Below the pieces are notes generated by a model. The model was not told where the DNA came from and did no database searches. It was given only the letters and a program-made list of their open reading frames with translations. Positions 7,271 to 21,833 of a stretch of DNA of 64,000 bases are shown piece by piece. The translations under genes were made by a program, and so were the position numbers. This DNA comes from Gemmatimonadota bacterium (GTDB lineage Bacteria > Gemmatimonadota > Gemmatimonadetes > Gemmatimonadales > GWC2-71-9), in assembly GCA_016713435.1 (NCBI GenBank), contig JADJPD010000006.1:372001-436000 (forward strand). Reading direction: 5' to 3'. Position 1 is the stretch's first letter. Every line of letters begins with the position of its first letter.

Positions 7271-8481
7271 AGCCGGCGGGCCTCGGGCGGGTGCTCGCGC
7301 TGGTCCTGGCGCTGGCCCTCCCCGCGCGGGCGGCCGCGGTGCCGGCCACCATCACCGTCCAGACCGCCCGTGGGGCCACCCAGCTCGCCGTGCGCATGGA
7401 CCGCCTGGCTGGCCCGCTGGTGCACGGCGGTACGCTGGTGGGCCTCCTCAACGGGACCATCGCCCGGCGCGAGGGATGGTACGACCTCACGCTCGCCCGC
7501 CAGGCGTTCCGCTTCCTGCCGGGCGCCCCGGCCTTCGCCTTCAACGACCGGCTGCAACCCCTCGCCGGCACCGCCGTGGTGCTGCGCGACTCCCTGTTCC
7601 TGCCACTCCAGTTCGTCGCCGAGGTGCTGCCCCGCGTCCTGGCCGAGCGCTACAGCTGGGACCCGCGCACCGCGCGGCTCAAGGAGCTGGTGCGCACCCC
7701 GCCGCCGGCCACCACCATCGCGCGGCTCCCCAACGGGCTCCGGCCCGGCCATGTCATCACCGTGGACGCCGGGCACGGCGGTCGCGACCCCGGCAACCCC
7801 GGCATCTACTTTCCCCGCGGCCTGCGCGAGAAGGACGTGACGCTGCAGGTGGCACTCCTCCTGCGCGACGAGCTCAAGGGCCGCGGCATCCGCGTGGTGA
7901 TGACGCGCACCACCGACACGCTCATCAACATCCTCGACCGCGCCCGCTACTGCACCGCCGAGTGCGAGCTCTTCGTGAGCCTGCACGTGGACGCGCTCGA
8001 TGCCCGCGCCCGCCGCCGCTTCGGCGAGGTGAGCGGGTTCCACACCATCATCATCGGCGAGGAGAACACCGAGGACGCCGACCGCATCGCCAACATGGAG
8101 AACGAGGCGCTGCAGTACGAGGACGCCCCCGCGCAGGGCGCCAACGACCTCGACTACATCCTCCGCAACCTCCAGATGAACGAGTACCTCCGCGAGTCGG
8201 CCCGCGCGGCCGAGCTGGTGCAGGAGGAACTCGCCAAGGTCCACACCGGCACCGACCGCGGCGTGAAGCAGCACAACCGGCTCGCCGTGCTGAACACTGC
8301 CCGTCGCCCGGCCATCCTGGTGGAGATGGGCTTCAGCACCAACCCCAACGATGCGCGGCTCATGACGCGCCGCAGTTCGCAGCAGTCCCTCGCCACCGCC
8401 CTGGCCGACGCCATCGTGGCCTACCTGCTCGAGTACGACCGCAAGCTCGGCGCCCCGTCCGCCGCGGGGAACGGCCGGTGA
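7267..8481 (+). CDS. N-acetylmuramoyl-L-alanine amidase (Amidase_3)
   Basis: This secreted 404-residue zinc amidase cleaves the bond between N-acetylmuramic acid and L-alanine in peptidoglycan, typically during cell separation. It has an N-terminal signal peptide (LALVLALALPARAAA), then a non-catalytic domain (about 25-150) resembling AMIN or copper-amine-oxidase N domains. The Amidase_3 domain follows, with zinc ligands in DAGHGGRDPG (near 168), REKDV (near 188) and SLHVDA (near 240), and the catalytic Glu in LVEMGF (near 353). All four residues are present. It is translationally coupled to smpB and to the downstream lipoprotein. Confidence 0.92.
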   Translation: MKPAGLGRVLALVLALALPARAAAVPATITVQTARGATQLAVRMDRLAGPLVHGGTLVGLLNGTIARREGWYDLTLARQAFRFLPGAPAFAFNDRLQPLAGTAVVLRDSLFLPLQFVAEVLPRVLAERYSWDPRTARLKELVRTPPPATTIARLPNGLRPGHVITVDAGHGGRDPGNPGIYFPRGLREKDVTLQVALLLRDELKGRGIRVVMTRTTDTLINILDRARYCTAECELFVSLHVDALDARARRRFGEVSGFHTIIIGEENTEDADRIANMENEALQYEDAPAQGANDLDYILRNLQMNEYLRESARAAELVQEELAKVHTGTDRGVKQHNRLAVLNTARRPAILVEMGFSTNPNDARLMTRRSSQQSLATALADAIVAYLLEYDRKLGAPSAAGNGR

Positions 8482-9895
8482 AGCGCGCCGCGGCGCTGGT
8501 GCTGGCGCTCCTCCTCGGCGGGTGCGCCTACTACAACGGGATGTACCACACCGACCGCGCGGCCGGCCGGGCCCTGAAGGCCGAGCGCGAGGGCCGCACC
8601 CTCGAGGCCAACGGGCTCTGGGGCGAGGTGTCGGTGCGCGCCGAGTCGGTGCTGGTGCGCCACCCGCACGCCGGCTTCGCCGACCGCGCCCGCGTCCTGC
8701 AGGGGCAGTCGCTCGCCCGGCTCGGCCAGTGCGAGCGGGCGCTGCTCCCGCTCGAGGAGGCCGCCGACGCGCGCGACGCCGCGGTGGCCACCCGCGCCCG
8801 CCGCCTCGCCGGCGAGTGCTACGAACGGCTCGGCGATTATGCCGGGGCCATCCGCGCCTTCGGGCGCCTGGCGGAATCGCCCGATGCCCGGGAGCGGGCG
8901 TACGGCCGCTTCGCCCTGGGCCGCACCCTTTCGCACGAGGGTCGCTTCGACGAGGCGGTCGCCGCGCTCGAGCGGAGCGAGCATCCCCGGGCGGTGGCCG
9001 AGCGCGCCGCCGCCCTGGCGGGGGCGGGGCGGGTCGGCGAGGCGGTGGCGGTCGCGGAGTCGCTGCTCGCGGCGCAGCACCCGCTGGTGCGCGACACGCT
9101 CATGCCGTGGGACTCGCTGGTGGCGCGGGTCCGGCGCCACGACACCACCGCGGGCCAGCGCCTCCTCGCCGACGCGGTGGCCGACACCGCGATCGCCCCG
9201 GCCATCCGCGGCGAGCTGCTCATCGCCGACGGGAGTACTGGTTCCCGACCGATTCCGCACGCGGCCTCCGCCGCTTCGCCGAGGCGCGGGCACTCGGCCG
9301 GCCCGGGGATCCGGTGACCCGGGCTGCCGACCTGCGTCAGGCCATCGCCCGCCTGCGGGTGGCCGCCGACCCGGCGCGGTTCGCGGAACTCGCCCAGCAG
9401 GTCAACGACCTCGCGGAGACCGGTGGGCGCTTCGCGCCAGAGGCGGGCCGCCTCGGGCGCGTGGCCCTCAAGGTGGCGGCGCAGGACAGCATTACCCCCG
9501 GCACGCCGAACGGCGAGATGCGGCTCTTCCTCCTCGCCGAGGTGCTGCGCGACTCGCTCTCGGCCCCGTCGCTCGCCGCCCGCTACCTGCATCGCATCAC
9601 GGCCGGGTGGCCCGAGTCGCCCTACGTCCCCAAGGCGCTCCTCGCCCTCATGGAGCTCGAGCCGGCGCACGCCGATTCGCTTCGCGACGCGCTCGCCCGT
9701 GACTACGCCGCCAGTCCCTACGTGCTCACGCTGCTCGGCACCGAGTCGCCCGCGTTCCAGGCGCTCGAGGACTCGCTCGGGAGCCTCGCGCCGGGGGGCC
9801 GGCCCACGCCGGCGCGCCCGGGGACCCCGCGGCCCACGCCCGGACGGCCGCAGCCCGCCCAGCCCGCCACGCTCCGCGCCCCGGTGGAACAGTGA
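8478..9895 (+). CDS. TPR-rich outer-membrane lipoprotein (frame broken near 9230)
   Basis: A lipoprotein of about 470 residues starts at GTG 8478 with a lipobox (LLLGGC, Cys at about 16). The body is made of alpha-helical TPR-like repeats rich in Ala, Arg and Glu (for example GECYERLGDYAGAIRAFGRL and GRTLSHEGRFDEAVAALERS). At about 9225-9240 the coding frame shifts by -1, joining GELLIAD to REYWFPTDSARGL. The second half keeps the same style and ends in a Pro-rich tail. One missing base explains it. The gene overlaps the amidase upstream and pyrD downstream by 4 bases each. A periplasmic scaffold acting with the amidase is a guess from position. Confidence 0.7.
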
Positions 9896-10764
9896 CGTCG
9901 TCGCTCGCCCGCACCGTCTTCGGCACCACCTTCCAGAATCCCGTCCTCCTCGCCGCCGGCACCTGTGGCTTCGGCCGCGAGGTGCAGGGCGTCATCGATC
10001 TCGAGCGCCTCGGCGGCATCATGACGAAGGCCGTCTCGAAGGAGCCGCGGAAGGGCAACAAGGCCCCACGCGTGGCCGAGTTCCCCTTCGGGATGCTCAA
10101 CTCGGTGGGGCTCGCCAATCCGGGACTCGCCTCGGTGCGGGAGCACGAGTTTCCCTGGCTCGAGACCCACGTGAAGGCGGCGCGGGTCATCGTCAACGTG
10201 GTGGGCTTCGAGCCCGGGGATTTCGCGGAGGTGGTGGCCGGCCTCGATCACTTCAGCATCATCACCGGCTACGAGATCAACCTCTCCTGCCCCAACACCC
10301 ACGCGGGCGGGGTGGAGTTCGGGGCCAACCCGGCCACGGCGGCGCAGGTCATCGGCCTCTGCCGCGAGCGGACCCGGCGGCCGATCCTCGCCAAGCTCTC
10401 CCCCGCGCTCCCCGACATCGCCGGCATGGCGCTCTGCGTGCGTGACGCCGGCGCCGACGGCGTGTCGGTGGTGAACACCTTTCCCGCCTACCTGATGGAC
10501 GAGGCCGGGGCGCCCAGGCTGGGCAACGGCAACGGCGGCATGAGCGGCCCGGCCCTGCTGCCGGTGGGCGTGCTCGCGGTCCGCAAGATCATGGACAAGA
10601 GCGGCGGCATGCCGGTGGTGGGAATGGGCGGCATCCGCACCGCGGATGACGCCCGCCAGTACCTCCGCGCCGGCGCGAGCCTGGTGGCCATCGGCACCGC
10701 GGCCATGGCCAATCCTCGCATTCCCGAGAAGGTCATCCGCGACCTGGAGCAGCACGGTGGCTGA
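9892..10764 (+). CDS. pyrD: Dihydroorotate dehydrogenase, class 1 (catalytic subunit)
   Basis: This 290-residue FMN enzyme of pyrimidine biosynthesis oxidises dihydroorotate to orotate. The motif NLSCPN with Cys133 as the catalytic base marks a class 1 enzyme; class 2 enzymes use Ser and have a membrane extension, absent here. The FMN phosphate loop appears as GMGGIRTADDARQYLRAGAS. The length fits the 1B type, which pairs with an electron-transfer subunit PyrK, but no pyrK is adjacent. GTG 9892 overlaps the upstream lipoprotein, and its stop overlaps pyrF, so the pair is translationally coupled. Confidence 0.93.
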   Translation: MTSSLARTVFGTTFQNPVLLAAGTCGFGREVQGVIDLERLGGIMTKAVSKEPRKGNKAPRVAEFPFGMLNSVGLANPGLASVREHEFPWLETHVKAARVIVNVVGFEPGDFAEVVAGLDHFSIITGYEINLSCPNTHAGGVEFGANPATAAQVIGLCRERTRRPILAKLSPALPDIAGMALCVRDAGADGVSVVNTFPAYLMDEAGAPRLGNGNGGMSGPALLPVGVLAVRKIMDKSGGMPVVGMGGIRTADDARQYLRAGASLVAIGTAAMANPRIPEKVIRDLEQHGG

Positions 10765-11437
10765 GATCATCATCGCCCTGGACCTGCCGGGCGCGGACGC
10801 GCGCCGCCTCCTCGACCAGATCCCCGAGGCACGGTGGGTCAAGGTGGGCTCCATCCTCTTCGCGGAAGAGGGCCCGGCGTTCGTCCGGGAAATGGCAGGC
10901 CGGGGGCTGTCGGTGTTCCTCGACCTGAAATGGCACGACATCCCCAACACGGTGGCCGGGGCCGTCCGCGGGGCCCGGGCCCTGGGCGTCCAGATGGCGA
11001 CGATCCACACCCTCGGCGGCTCGGCCATGATGGCGGCGGCCGCGGAGGCGGCCGGCCCGTCGCTGGGGGTAGTAGGGGTGACGGTCCTGACCAGCCACAC
11101 GCCGGAGGGCTACGCCGAGGCGGTGGGGCGGGGCAGCGTGACGGTGCTGGACGAGGTGGCCCGGCTGGCAGGGGCGGCCGGGCGGGCGGGGCTCCGGGGC
11201 TGTGTCTGCTCCCCCCACGAGGTGGCGACCGTCCGGGCCCAGCTCGGCCCGGAGGGTTGGGTGGTGGTGCCCGGAATCCGACGCGCCGGAGACGCGGCCG
11301 GGGACCAGGCCCGGACGGCCGGACCCCGGGAGGCGGCGCAGGCGGGGGCCACCCATCTCGTGGTGGGTCGGCCGGTGCTGCAGGCCCAGGACCCCCGGGC
11401 CGCCTTCCTGGAAATGGCCTCGGCCGCGGAGGGTTGA
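10757..11437 (+). CDS. pyrF: Orotidine 5'-phosphate decarboxylase
   Basis: The 226-residue TIM-barrel enzyme decarboxylates OMP to UMP, the last step of de novo pyrimidine synthesis. The catalytic signature D-x-K-x-x-D-I-x-x-T appears as [10 protein letters not shown]. The phosphate-binding end shows [15 protein letters not shown] and [12 protein letters not shown] 10757 lies inside the pyrD stop region (8-base overlap) and gives [12 protein letters not shown], the normal N-terminus. The two pyr genes sit directly before the ribosomal rpmJ-rplQ operon, which has its own promoter. Confidence 0.95.
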   Translation: MAEIIIALDLPGADARRLLDQIPEARWVKVGSILFAEEGPAFVREMAGRGLSVFLDLKWHDIPNTVAGAVRGARALGVQMATIHTLGGSAMMAAAAEAAGPSLGVVGVTVLTSHTPEGYAEAVGRGSVTVLDEVARLAGAAGRAGLRGCVCSPHEVATVRAQLGPEGWVVVPGIRRAGDAAGDQARTAGPREAAQAGATHLVVGRPVLQAQDPRAAFLEMASAAEG

Positions 11438-11498
11438 GGCTGGCCTGACCCCTGTCCGCGGCCTCCCCGGCGGGTCCCTCCTAAGTCGTGCGTCCCCC

Positions 11499-11527
11499 TT
11501 GCATTATCCACATCCCCCCAGTACGTT
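11499..11527 (+). promoter_or_regulatory. Promoter of the rpmJ-rplQ ribosomal operon
   Basis: TTGCAT (11499-11504) and TACGTT (11522-11527) are separated by exactly 17 bases in the 127-base gap before rpmJ. This predicts a start of transcription near 11534 and a leader of about 30 bases with GGGAG before the GTG at 11565. The -10 matches the TACGTT seen before hutH. Confidence 0.6.
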
Positions 11528-11564
11528 GTCGTGCTCTAGTCAAACCCGTTTCTGGGAGTGGTCC

Positions 11565-11681
11565 GTGAAGGTTCGTTCGAGCATCAAGCCCATCTGCGAG
11601 CACTGCAAGGTGGTCCGCCGCCAGGGCACGCTCCGGATCATCTGCAAGCGCAACCCGAAGCACAAGCAGCGGCAGGGGTAA
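11565..11681 (+). CDS. rpmJ: Ribosomal protein L36 (bL36)
   Basis: This 38-residue protein of the large ribosomal subunit has the zinc-binding set Cys11, Cys14, Cys27 and His33 ([12 protein letters not shown]), so it is the zinc-containing form. GTG 11565 gives [15 protein letters not shown]. It is the first gene of the rpmJ-rpsM-rpsK-rpsD-rpoA-rplQ cluster in the standard bacterial order; infA, often just upstream, is not present here. Confidence 0.97.
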   Translation: MKVRSSIKPICEHCKVVRRQGTLRIICKRNPKHKQRQG

Positions 11682-11684
11682 CCG

Positions 11685-12065
11685 ATGGCGCGTATCGCTG
11701 GCGTAGACCTCCCGCGCGAGAAGCGCGTCGAGATCGCCCTCACGTACATCTACGGGATCGGCCGGCCGACCTCCGGCAAGATCCTCTCCGAGACGGGCGT
11801 GAGCCCCGACACCCGGGTCCGGGACCTCAGTGACAACGAGGTGGCCCGGCTCCGCCAGTTCATCGAGCGCTCGTTGCGCGTCGAAGGTGCGCTGCGCACC
11901 GAGATCGCAATGAACATCAAACGCCTGATGGACATCGGCAGCTACCGCGGCATCCGCCACCGCCGGGGCCTCCCGCTCCGCGGCCAGCGCACGCATACCA
12001 ACGCCCGCACCAAGAAGGGCCCGCGCCGGGCCATCGCGGGCAAGAAGAAGGTGACGAAGAAGTAA
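11685..12065 (+). CDS. rpsM: Ribosomal protein S13 (uS13)
   Basis: The 126-residue small-subunit head protein contacts the P-site tRNA and the L5/L11 bridge. It begins [20 protein letters not shown]. It contains the helix-two-turns-helix stretch [12 protein letters not shown], the [20 protein letters not shown] core and a basic C-terminal tail. It begins 3 bases after rpmJ and its stop is directly followed by rpsK. Confidence 0.97.
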   Translation: MARIAGVDLPREKRVEIALTYIYGIGRPTSGKILSETGVSPDTRVRDLSDNEVARLRQFIERSLRVEGALRTEIAMNIKRLMDIGSYRGIRHRRGLPLRGQRTHTNARTKKGPRRAIAGKKKVTKK

Positions 12066-12509
12066 ATGACCACTCCCGAGAAGCCCCAGACGGCGGCCCC
12101 CGCGGCCGCGGCGCCGGCGGCGGCCCCCAAGGCCCCCGCCGCGAAGCGCGGGAAGAAGATCGTCGAGAGCGAGGGCGTCGCCCACATCTCGGCCACCTTC
12201 AACAACCTGCTGATCACCATCACGGACATGAAGGGCAACACCCTGACGTGGGGCTCGGCCGGCAAGGCGGGCTTCAAGGGGTCGAAGAAGTCCACGCCCT
12301 TCGCCGCCACCGTCGCCGCCGAGAACTGCGGCCGCGAGGCCATGAACCTGGGACTGCGCCGCGTGCACGTGCGCGTGCAGGGCCCGGGCAGCGGCCGCGA
12401 GTCGGCCATCCAGGGGCTCGCCTCGGTTGGCCTCAAGGTGGTCTCCATCCGCGACGTCACGCCGATTCCGCACAACGGCTGCCGTCCTCCCAAGAAGCGG
12501 CGGGTCTGA
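12066..12509 (+). CDS. rpsK: Ribosomal protein S11 (uS11)
   Basis: The 147-residue platform protein of the small subunit has the typical core [34 protein letters not shown] and the C-terminal [10 protein letters not shown]. The N-terminal 25 or so residues are an Ala/Pro extension longer than usual. It starts immediately after the rpsM stop. Confidence 0.96.
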   Translation: MTTPEKPQTAAPAAAAPAAAPKAPAAKRGKKIVESEGVAHISATFNNLLITITDMKGNTLTWGSAGKAGFKGSKKSTPFAATVAAENCGREAMNLGLRRVHVRVQGPGSGRESAIQGLASVGLKVVSIRDVTPIPHNGCRPPKKRRV

Positions 12510-12512
12510 TTT

Positions 12513-13150
12513 ATGGCGCGTTACGCTGGAGCGAGCTGCCGGCAGTGCCGGCGCGAGGGCACCAAGCTGTTCCTGAAGGGCACCCGCTGCCTCACCGAGA
12601 AGTGCGCCGTCGAGCGCCGCGGCTATCCGCCGGGCCAGCACGGCCAGTCGGGCGGCGCGCGGGGCCGCAAGGCCTCGGGGTACGCCAAGCAGCTGCGTGA
12701 GAAGCAGAAGGTGAAGCGCATCTACGGCCTCACCGAGAAGCAGTTCCGGAACACCTTCGACCGGATCTCGCGCGAGCAGGGCGTCAAGGGCACCAACCTC
12801 CTGGTGGCGCTCGAGACCCGGCTCGACAACGTCGTCTTCCGCATGGGCTTCGCCGCCAACCGCAAGCAGGCGCGCCAGCTCGTCCGCCACGGCCACATCG
12901 AGGTCAACGGCGGCAAGGTGGACATCCCGAGCTTCCACGTGAAGCCGGGCATGGAAGTGCGCGTCACGCAGGCCAGCAAGGAGCTCGTCCCGGTGAAGCT
13001 CGCGCTCGAGTTCGCCCGCGCGGCCAGGCCGTGAAGTGGGTCTCCGTGGACGGCGACAAGGTGGCGGGGAAGGTCATCGAGCGCCCGACGCGCGATGCGA
13101 TCCCGCTCAACGCGCAGGAACAGCTCATCGTCGAGCTGTACTCCAAGTGA
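12513..13150 (+). CDS. rpsD: Ribosomal protein S4 (uS4), frame broken near 13025
   Basis: S4 binds 16S rRNA early in 30S assembly. The first 173 codons encode a normal S4, including a zinc-type N-terminus (CRQCRREG and a Cys pair further on) and the S4 RNA-binding domain ([20 protein letters not shown]). The frame then stops at 13034, too early. The -1 frame continues from about 13031 with [19 protein letters not shown] to [13 protein letters not shown] and a stop at 13150, the normal end for a protein of about 212 residues. One base lost at 13022-13031 explains it. Because S4 is essential and single-copy, a sequence error is far more likely than a real mutation. Confidence 0.93.
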
Positions 13151-13152
13151 CC

Positions 13153-14208
13153 ATGACCATCGACCTCACCGGCCTGGTCCGCCCGCACCTGGTCGAGATG
13201 ACCAAGCGGGAGGACAACCCGAACATCGCCGAGTTCCGGCTGCAGCCGCTGGAGCGCGGGTTCGGGTATACGCTGGGCAATTCGCTCCGGCGGCTCCTGC
13301 TGTCCTCGCTCCGCGGCAGCGCGGTGTGGGCCTTCCGCCTCGATGGCGTGGTGCACGAGCACCAGACCATCCCGGGCGTCCACGAGGACGTGCACCAGAT
13401 CATCCAGCGCCTCAAGTCGCTCACGCTCGTCCTCGCGGACGAGGTGGACGAGGCGGTGCTCCGCATCAAGAAGGACGGCGCCGGCCCGGTCTACGCCCGC
13501 GACATCGTGCCGAGCGGCTCGGTGCGCGTGGTGAACCCGGACCACCTGCTCTTCACCGTGCAGGATGCCCGCGAGGTCAACGGCGAGCTCTACGTCAACA
13601 AGGGCCGCGGCTACGTCGAGGCGGAGCTGCACCCCAAGGACCGCTCGCTGCCGGTGGACCTCATCACCATCGACGCCATCTACAACCCGGTCCGCCGCGC
13701 CAACTTCGCGGTGGCCGAGACCCGCGTCGGCCAGCGCACCGACTATGACCGGCTCACGGTCAGCGTCGAGACCAACGGCACCATCTCGCCCGAGGACGCC
13801 ATCGCCTACGCGGCGGCCCTCGCGCAGGAGCACTTCCGCTACTTCGTCGACTTCGGAAAGGTCCCCGTGGGCCGCGCCGAGAGCCAGGCGGGGGCGGTCG
13901 GCGCGGGCGCGCTCCGCGACAAGCTGAACCGGCTGATTGACGATTTCGGGCTCTCGGTCCGGTCGCTCAATTCCCTGAAGAACTCCAACATCCGCACCCT
14001 GGGCGACCTCGTCACCTACACCGAGGACGAGCTGCTCAAGGTCAAGAACGTCGGGGAGAAGGCGCTCCGCGAGATCGCCGACCTCCTCCGCCAGCAGGAA
14101 CTGAACTTCGGGATGCGCTTCGAGGAGGCCGATGGGGACCTCCGCGTGGTGAACCCCGGCACCCCGCCGAGCGTGCGCGTCGCGTCCGACGGCGTCGAGG
14201 AGAGCTGA
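13153..14208 (+). CDS. rpoA: RNA polymerase alpha subunit
   Basis: The 351-residue alpha subunit nucleates RNA polymerase assembly. The N-terminal dimerisation domain carries ERGFGYTLGNSLRRLLLSS. The C-terminal domain, which contacts UP elements and activators, has the helix-hairpin-helix SLKNSNIRTLGDLVTYTEDE and LLKVKNVGEKALREI. The ATG at 13153 is 2 bases after the reconstructed S4 stop; an in-frame GTG at 13147 would add two residues. Length is normal with a short C-terminal extension. Confidence 0.97.
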   Translation: MTIDLTGLVRPHLVEMTKREDNPNIAEFRLQPLERGFGYTLGNSLRRLLLSSLRGSAVWAFRLDGVVHEHQTIPGVHEDVHQIIQRLKSLTLVLADEVDEAVLRIKKDGAGPVYARDIVPSGSVRVVNPDHLLFTVQDAREVNGELYVNKGRGYVEAELHPKDRSLPVDLITIDAIYNPVRRANFAVAETRVGQRTDYDRLTVSVETNGTISPEDAIAYAAALAQEHFRYFVDFGKVPVGRAESQAGAVGAGALRDKLNRLIDDFGLSVRSLNSLKNSNIRTLGDLVTYTEDELLKVKNVGEKALREIADLLRQQELNFGMRFEEADGDLRVVNPGTPPSVRVASDGVEES

Positions 14209-14212
14209 GACA

Positions 14213-14569
14213 ATGCGGCACCAGGCAAAGGGACGGCAGCTGTCGCGCACCTCGGAGCACCGCCGGGCGCTCCTGCGCAACATGGCCACGAGCCTCTTCC
14301 TCCACGGCAGCATCACCACCACCGTGGCCAAGGCCAAGGAGCTCCGGCCGTACGCCGAGAAGCTGATCACCCAGTCGCGCAAGAAGACCCTGCACGCCCG
14401 CCGCCTCGCCGCGGCCAAGGTGCGGGAGCGCGAGGCGCTCGCCAAGCTGTTCGGGGAGATCTCCGACCGCTTCGCCGCGCGCCCGGGCGGCTACACCCGG
14501 ATCCTCAAGCTCGGCCACCGGCCGGGCGACGGCGCCGAGATGGCGCGCATCGAGCTCCTCCCGGAGTGA
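14213..14569 (+). CDS. rplQ: Ribosomal protein L17 (bL17)
   Basis: This 118-residue large-subunit protein lies near the tunnel exit. It starts MRHQAKGRQLSRTSEHRRAL and includes LFLHGSITTTVAKAKELRP and the closing block GGYTRILKLGHRPGDGA. It is the last gene of the alpha operon and is followed after 36 bases by a strong intrinsic terminator. Confidence 0.97.
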   Translation: MRHQAKGRQLSRTSEHRRALLRNMATSLFLHGSITTTVAKAKELRPYAEKLITQSRKKTLHARRLAAAKVREREALAKLFGEISDRFAARPGGYTRILKLGHRPGDGAEMARIELLPE

Positions 14570-14605
14570 CGATGGCCCGGCGATTCCGGACTGAGAGGAA
14601 CGACG

Positions 14606-14632
14606 AAAGGGGACCCGAGGGTCCCCTTTTTT
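14606..14632 (+). terminator. Intrinsic terminator of the alpha ribosomal operon
   Basis: A perfect 10-bp stem, AAAGGGGACC with GGTCCCCTTT, has a 4-base loop CGAG, and the stem's T-rich side runs on to a total of six T residues. This is the clearest rho-independent terminator in the window. The 80 bases from here to the rpmB stop hold nothing else I can identify. Confidence 0.95.
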
Positions 14633-14712
14633 CTGGCCAGCACTGGATGTCTGCGCCGCCGACCGACCACCGGAAGCGGGACGCCGGCCACGCGGGCGGC
14701 GTCCCGGCTGCC

Positions 14713-14904
14713 TCAGACCGCCTTCTTCACCCGGTTAGACTTGATGCACTGGGTGCAGACCTGGACCCGGCGGGGCGCCCCCTCGACCAGGACACGGACC
14801 GTCTGGAGGTTGGGGTACCAGCGGCGCTTCTTCCGGTTGTTGGCGTGGCTGACGTTGTTGCCGGTGATCGGCCCCTTGCCACACACGTTGCACGTCCGGG
14901 CCAT
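14713..14904 (-). CDS. rpmB: Ribosomal protein L28 (bL28)
   Basis: This 63-residue protein of the large subunit begins [20 protein letters not shown] and ends [14 protein letters not shown] near the start and CTQC near the end form a zinc site, so it is the zinc-binding form. The frame is open further upstream, but the family N-terminus and a GGAAGGAAG ribosome-binding site fix the start at 14904. It is a single-gene unit with its own promoter (14957-14985) and is divergent from gmd. Confidence 0.96.
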   Translation of the reverse strand: MARTCNVCGKGPITGNNVSHANNRKKRRWYPNLQTVRVLVEGAPRRVQVCTQCIKSNRVKKAV

Positions 14905-14956
14905 ACGGATCTTCCTTCCGGGGGACTGGGTTCCACGAGTCGCGGGACAGCCGCCA

Positions 14957-20159
<5,203 letters not shown>

Positions 20160-20164
20160 CGCGC

Positions 20165-21133
20165 ATGACCGACGCGCGCGACCCCGCCTTCGCCGCCGCG
20201 CTCCGCACCCGGGTGCGCGGCACGGTGAAGGAGCAGGAGGGCCTGGCGCGGTACTCCACCTACCGGATCGGCGGGCCCGCCACGGTGCTGCTGCCGGAAG
20301 TCGCCGAGGACGTGGCCCGGGCGCTCGTGGTCGCGGCGGGCGCGGGGGTGCCGTGGTTTGCGCTCGGCCTCGGGAGCAACCTGCTCCTGCCCGATGAGGG
20401 GATGACGGCCCTCGTCATCCGGCTCGGCAAGGGCCTCGATGGCCTCGAGCCGCTCGGCGGCGGGCGCTTCCGGGTGGGCGCCGGGCTGCCGCAGCCGCTC
20501 GCGGCCCGCCGCACCAGTGAGGCGGGCTGGCGTGGGCTGCATCGCTTCGTGGGCGTCCCCGGCAGCGTGGGCGGGGGCGTGTACATGAACGCCGGCTGCC
20601 ATGGCGGGGAGTGGGCGGAGGTGGTCACCCACGTCACCGTGGTGGACGCCACGGGGCACGACCGGGTGCTCCCCCGCGCCGAGGTGCCCTTCCGGTACCG
20701 CGCGAGCGGGCTCCAGGACCAGGTGGTGCTCGACACCACGGTCCAGCTCGTGGCCGAGGAGCCCGCGGTCATCCAGGCGGAGGTGGCGGAGCTGTATCGC
20801 TGGCGGCAGGAGGGGACGCCGTTCAATCAGCCCTGCTGCGGCAGCGTGTTCAAGAACCCGGGCGGGCCGAGCTGGCAGAAGACCGACGGACCGCGCACGG
20901 CCGGCCAACTCATCGAGGCGGCGGAGCTCAAGGGCACGCGGGTGGGCGCGGCGGAGGTGTCGCCGATGCACGCCAACTACTTCGTGAACACCGGCGGGGC
21001 CACGGCGGCGGACGTGCGCGGGCTCATCGCCCTGGCGCGGCGGACGGTGCGGGAACGCTTCGGCGCGGCGCTCGAGACCGAGGTGAAGGTCGTGCGGCCC
21101 GACGGCAGCTTCGCGGATTCCACGCAGGACTGA
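20165..21133 (+). CDS. murB: UDP-N-acetylenolpyruvoylglucosamine reductase
   Basis: This 322-residue FAD enzyme reduces UDP-GlcNAc-enolpyruvate to UDP-MurNAc in the cytoplasm, the second committed step of peptidoglycan synthesis. The FAD-binding regions [15 protein letters not shown] and [12 protein letters not shown] are clear, as are [15 protein letters not shown], the proton-donor Ser in CGSVFKNP and the closing [16 protein letters not shown]. The ATG at 20165 follows carB by 5 bases. It is probably cotranscribed with carB, an unusual pairing. Confidence 0.95.
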   Translation: MTDARDPAFAAALRTRVRGTVKEQEGLARYSTYRIGGPATVLLPEVAEDVARALVVAAGAGVPWFALGLGSNLLLPDEGMTALVIRLGKGLDGLEPLGGGRFRVGAGLPQPLAARRTSEAGWRGLHRFVGVPGSVGGGVYMNAGCHGGEWAEVVTHVTVVDATGHDRVLPRAEVPFRYRASGLQDQVVLDTTVQLVAEEPAVIQAEVAELYRWRQEGTPFNQPCCGSVFKNPGGPSWQKTDGPRTAGQLIEAAELKGTRVGAAEVSPMHANYFVNTGGATAADVRGLIALARRTVRERFGAALETEVKVVRPDGSFADSTQD

Positions 21134-21146
21134 CGGGAGGGCGGCG

Positions 21147-21737
21147 GTGGCGGACTTCTTCGTGCACGAGTCGAGCTACGTCGACGACGGGGCGGTGATC
21201 GGGGCCGGCAGCAAGGTCTGGCACTTCTGCCACGTCATGGCCGGCGCCGTGATCGGCGAGCGCTGCAACCTGGGCCAGAACGTGGTGGTCATGCCCGGCA
21301 CGCGGCTCGGCAACAACGTGAAGGTCCAGAACAACGTCTCGATCTACGAGGGCGTCACCCTCGAGGACGACGTGTTCTGCGGGCCGAGCTGCGTCTTCAC
21401 CAACGTCAGCAACCCGCGGAGCCACGTCTCCCGGAAGCACGAGTACCGGCCCACCCTGGTGCGTCGCGGGACGTCCATCGGGGCCAACGCCACCATCGTG
21501 TGCGGGGTGACGCTCGGCGAGTACGCCTTCATCGGGGCGGGCGCGGTGGTGACGAGCGACGTGCCGGCCTTTGCCCTCATGGTGGGCGTCCCGGCCCGGC
21601 GGGTGGGGTGGATGTGCCGCTGCGGCGAGCGGTTGCAGCTGCGCGACAGGCAGGCCACCTGCGGCGCCTGCGGGACGGCGTATCGTGAAGAGCAGGGCGC
21701 ACTTAGCCTCGTTGACCCGCCGGGACGCGACCGCTAG
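21147..21737 (+). CDS. WbpD/WlbB-like sugar N-acetyltransferase with a C-terminal zinc ribbon
   Basis: The 196-residue left-handed beta-helix acyltransferase closely follows WbpD/WlbB, which acetylate UDP-3-amino-GlcNAc-uronate. Matching blocks include [52 protein letters not shown] and PARRVGWM. After residue 155 the family would normally end. Here four cysteines in two pairs (CRC and CGAC) form an added zinc ribbon of about 35 residues. The start is GTG 21147 with GGAGGG upstream. The next gene is the WbpE-like aminotransferase that would make its substrate. Confidence 0.85.
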   Translation: MADFFVHESSYVDDGAVIGAGSKVWHFCHVMAGAVIGERCNLGQNVVVMPGTRLGNNVKVQNNVSIYEGVTLEDDVFCGPSCVFTNVSNPRSHVSRKHEYRPTLVRRGTSIGANATIVCGVTLGEYAFIGAGAVVTSDVPAFALMVGVPARRVGWMCRCGERLQLRDRQATCGACGTAYREEQGALSLVDPPGRDR

Positions 21738-21833
21738 ACTTCGCCCGCCGGCTGGCCCCGGAGTTGCTTGGGGCAGGGCCGTCCCTGGGCCCGCCGGGCC
21801 CCCTAATCGTGGGTGGTGCTTCCCCGGAGCCCC

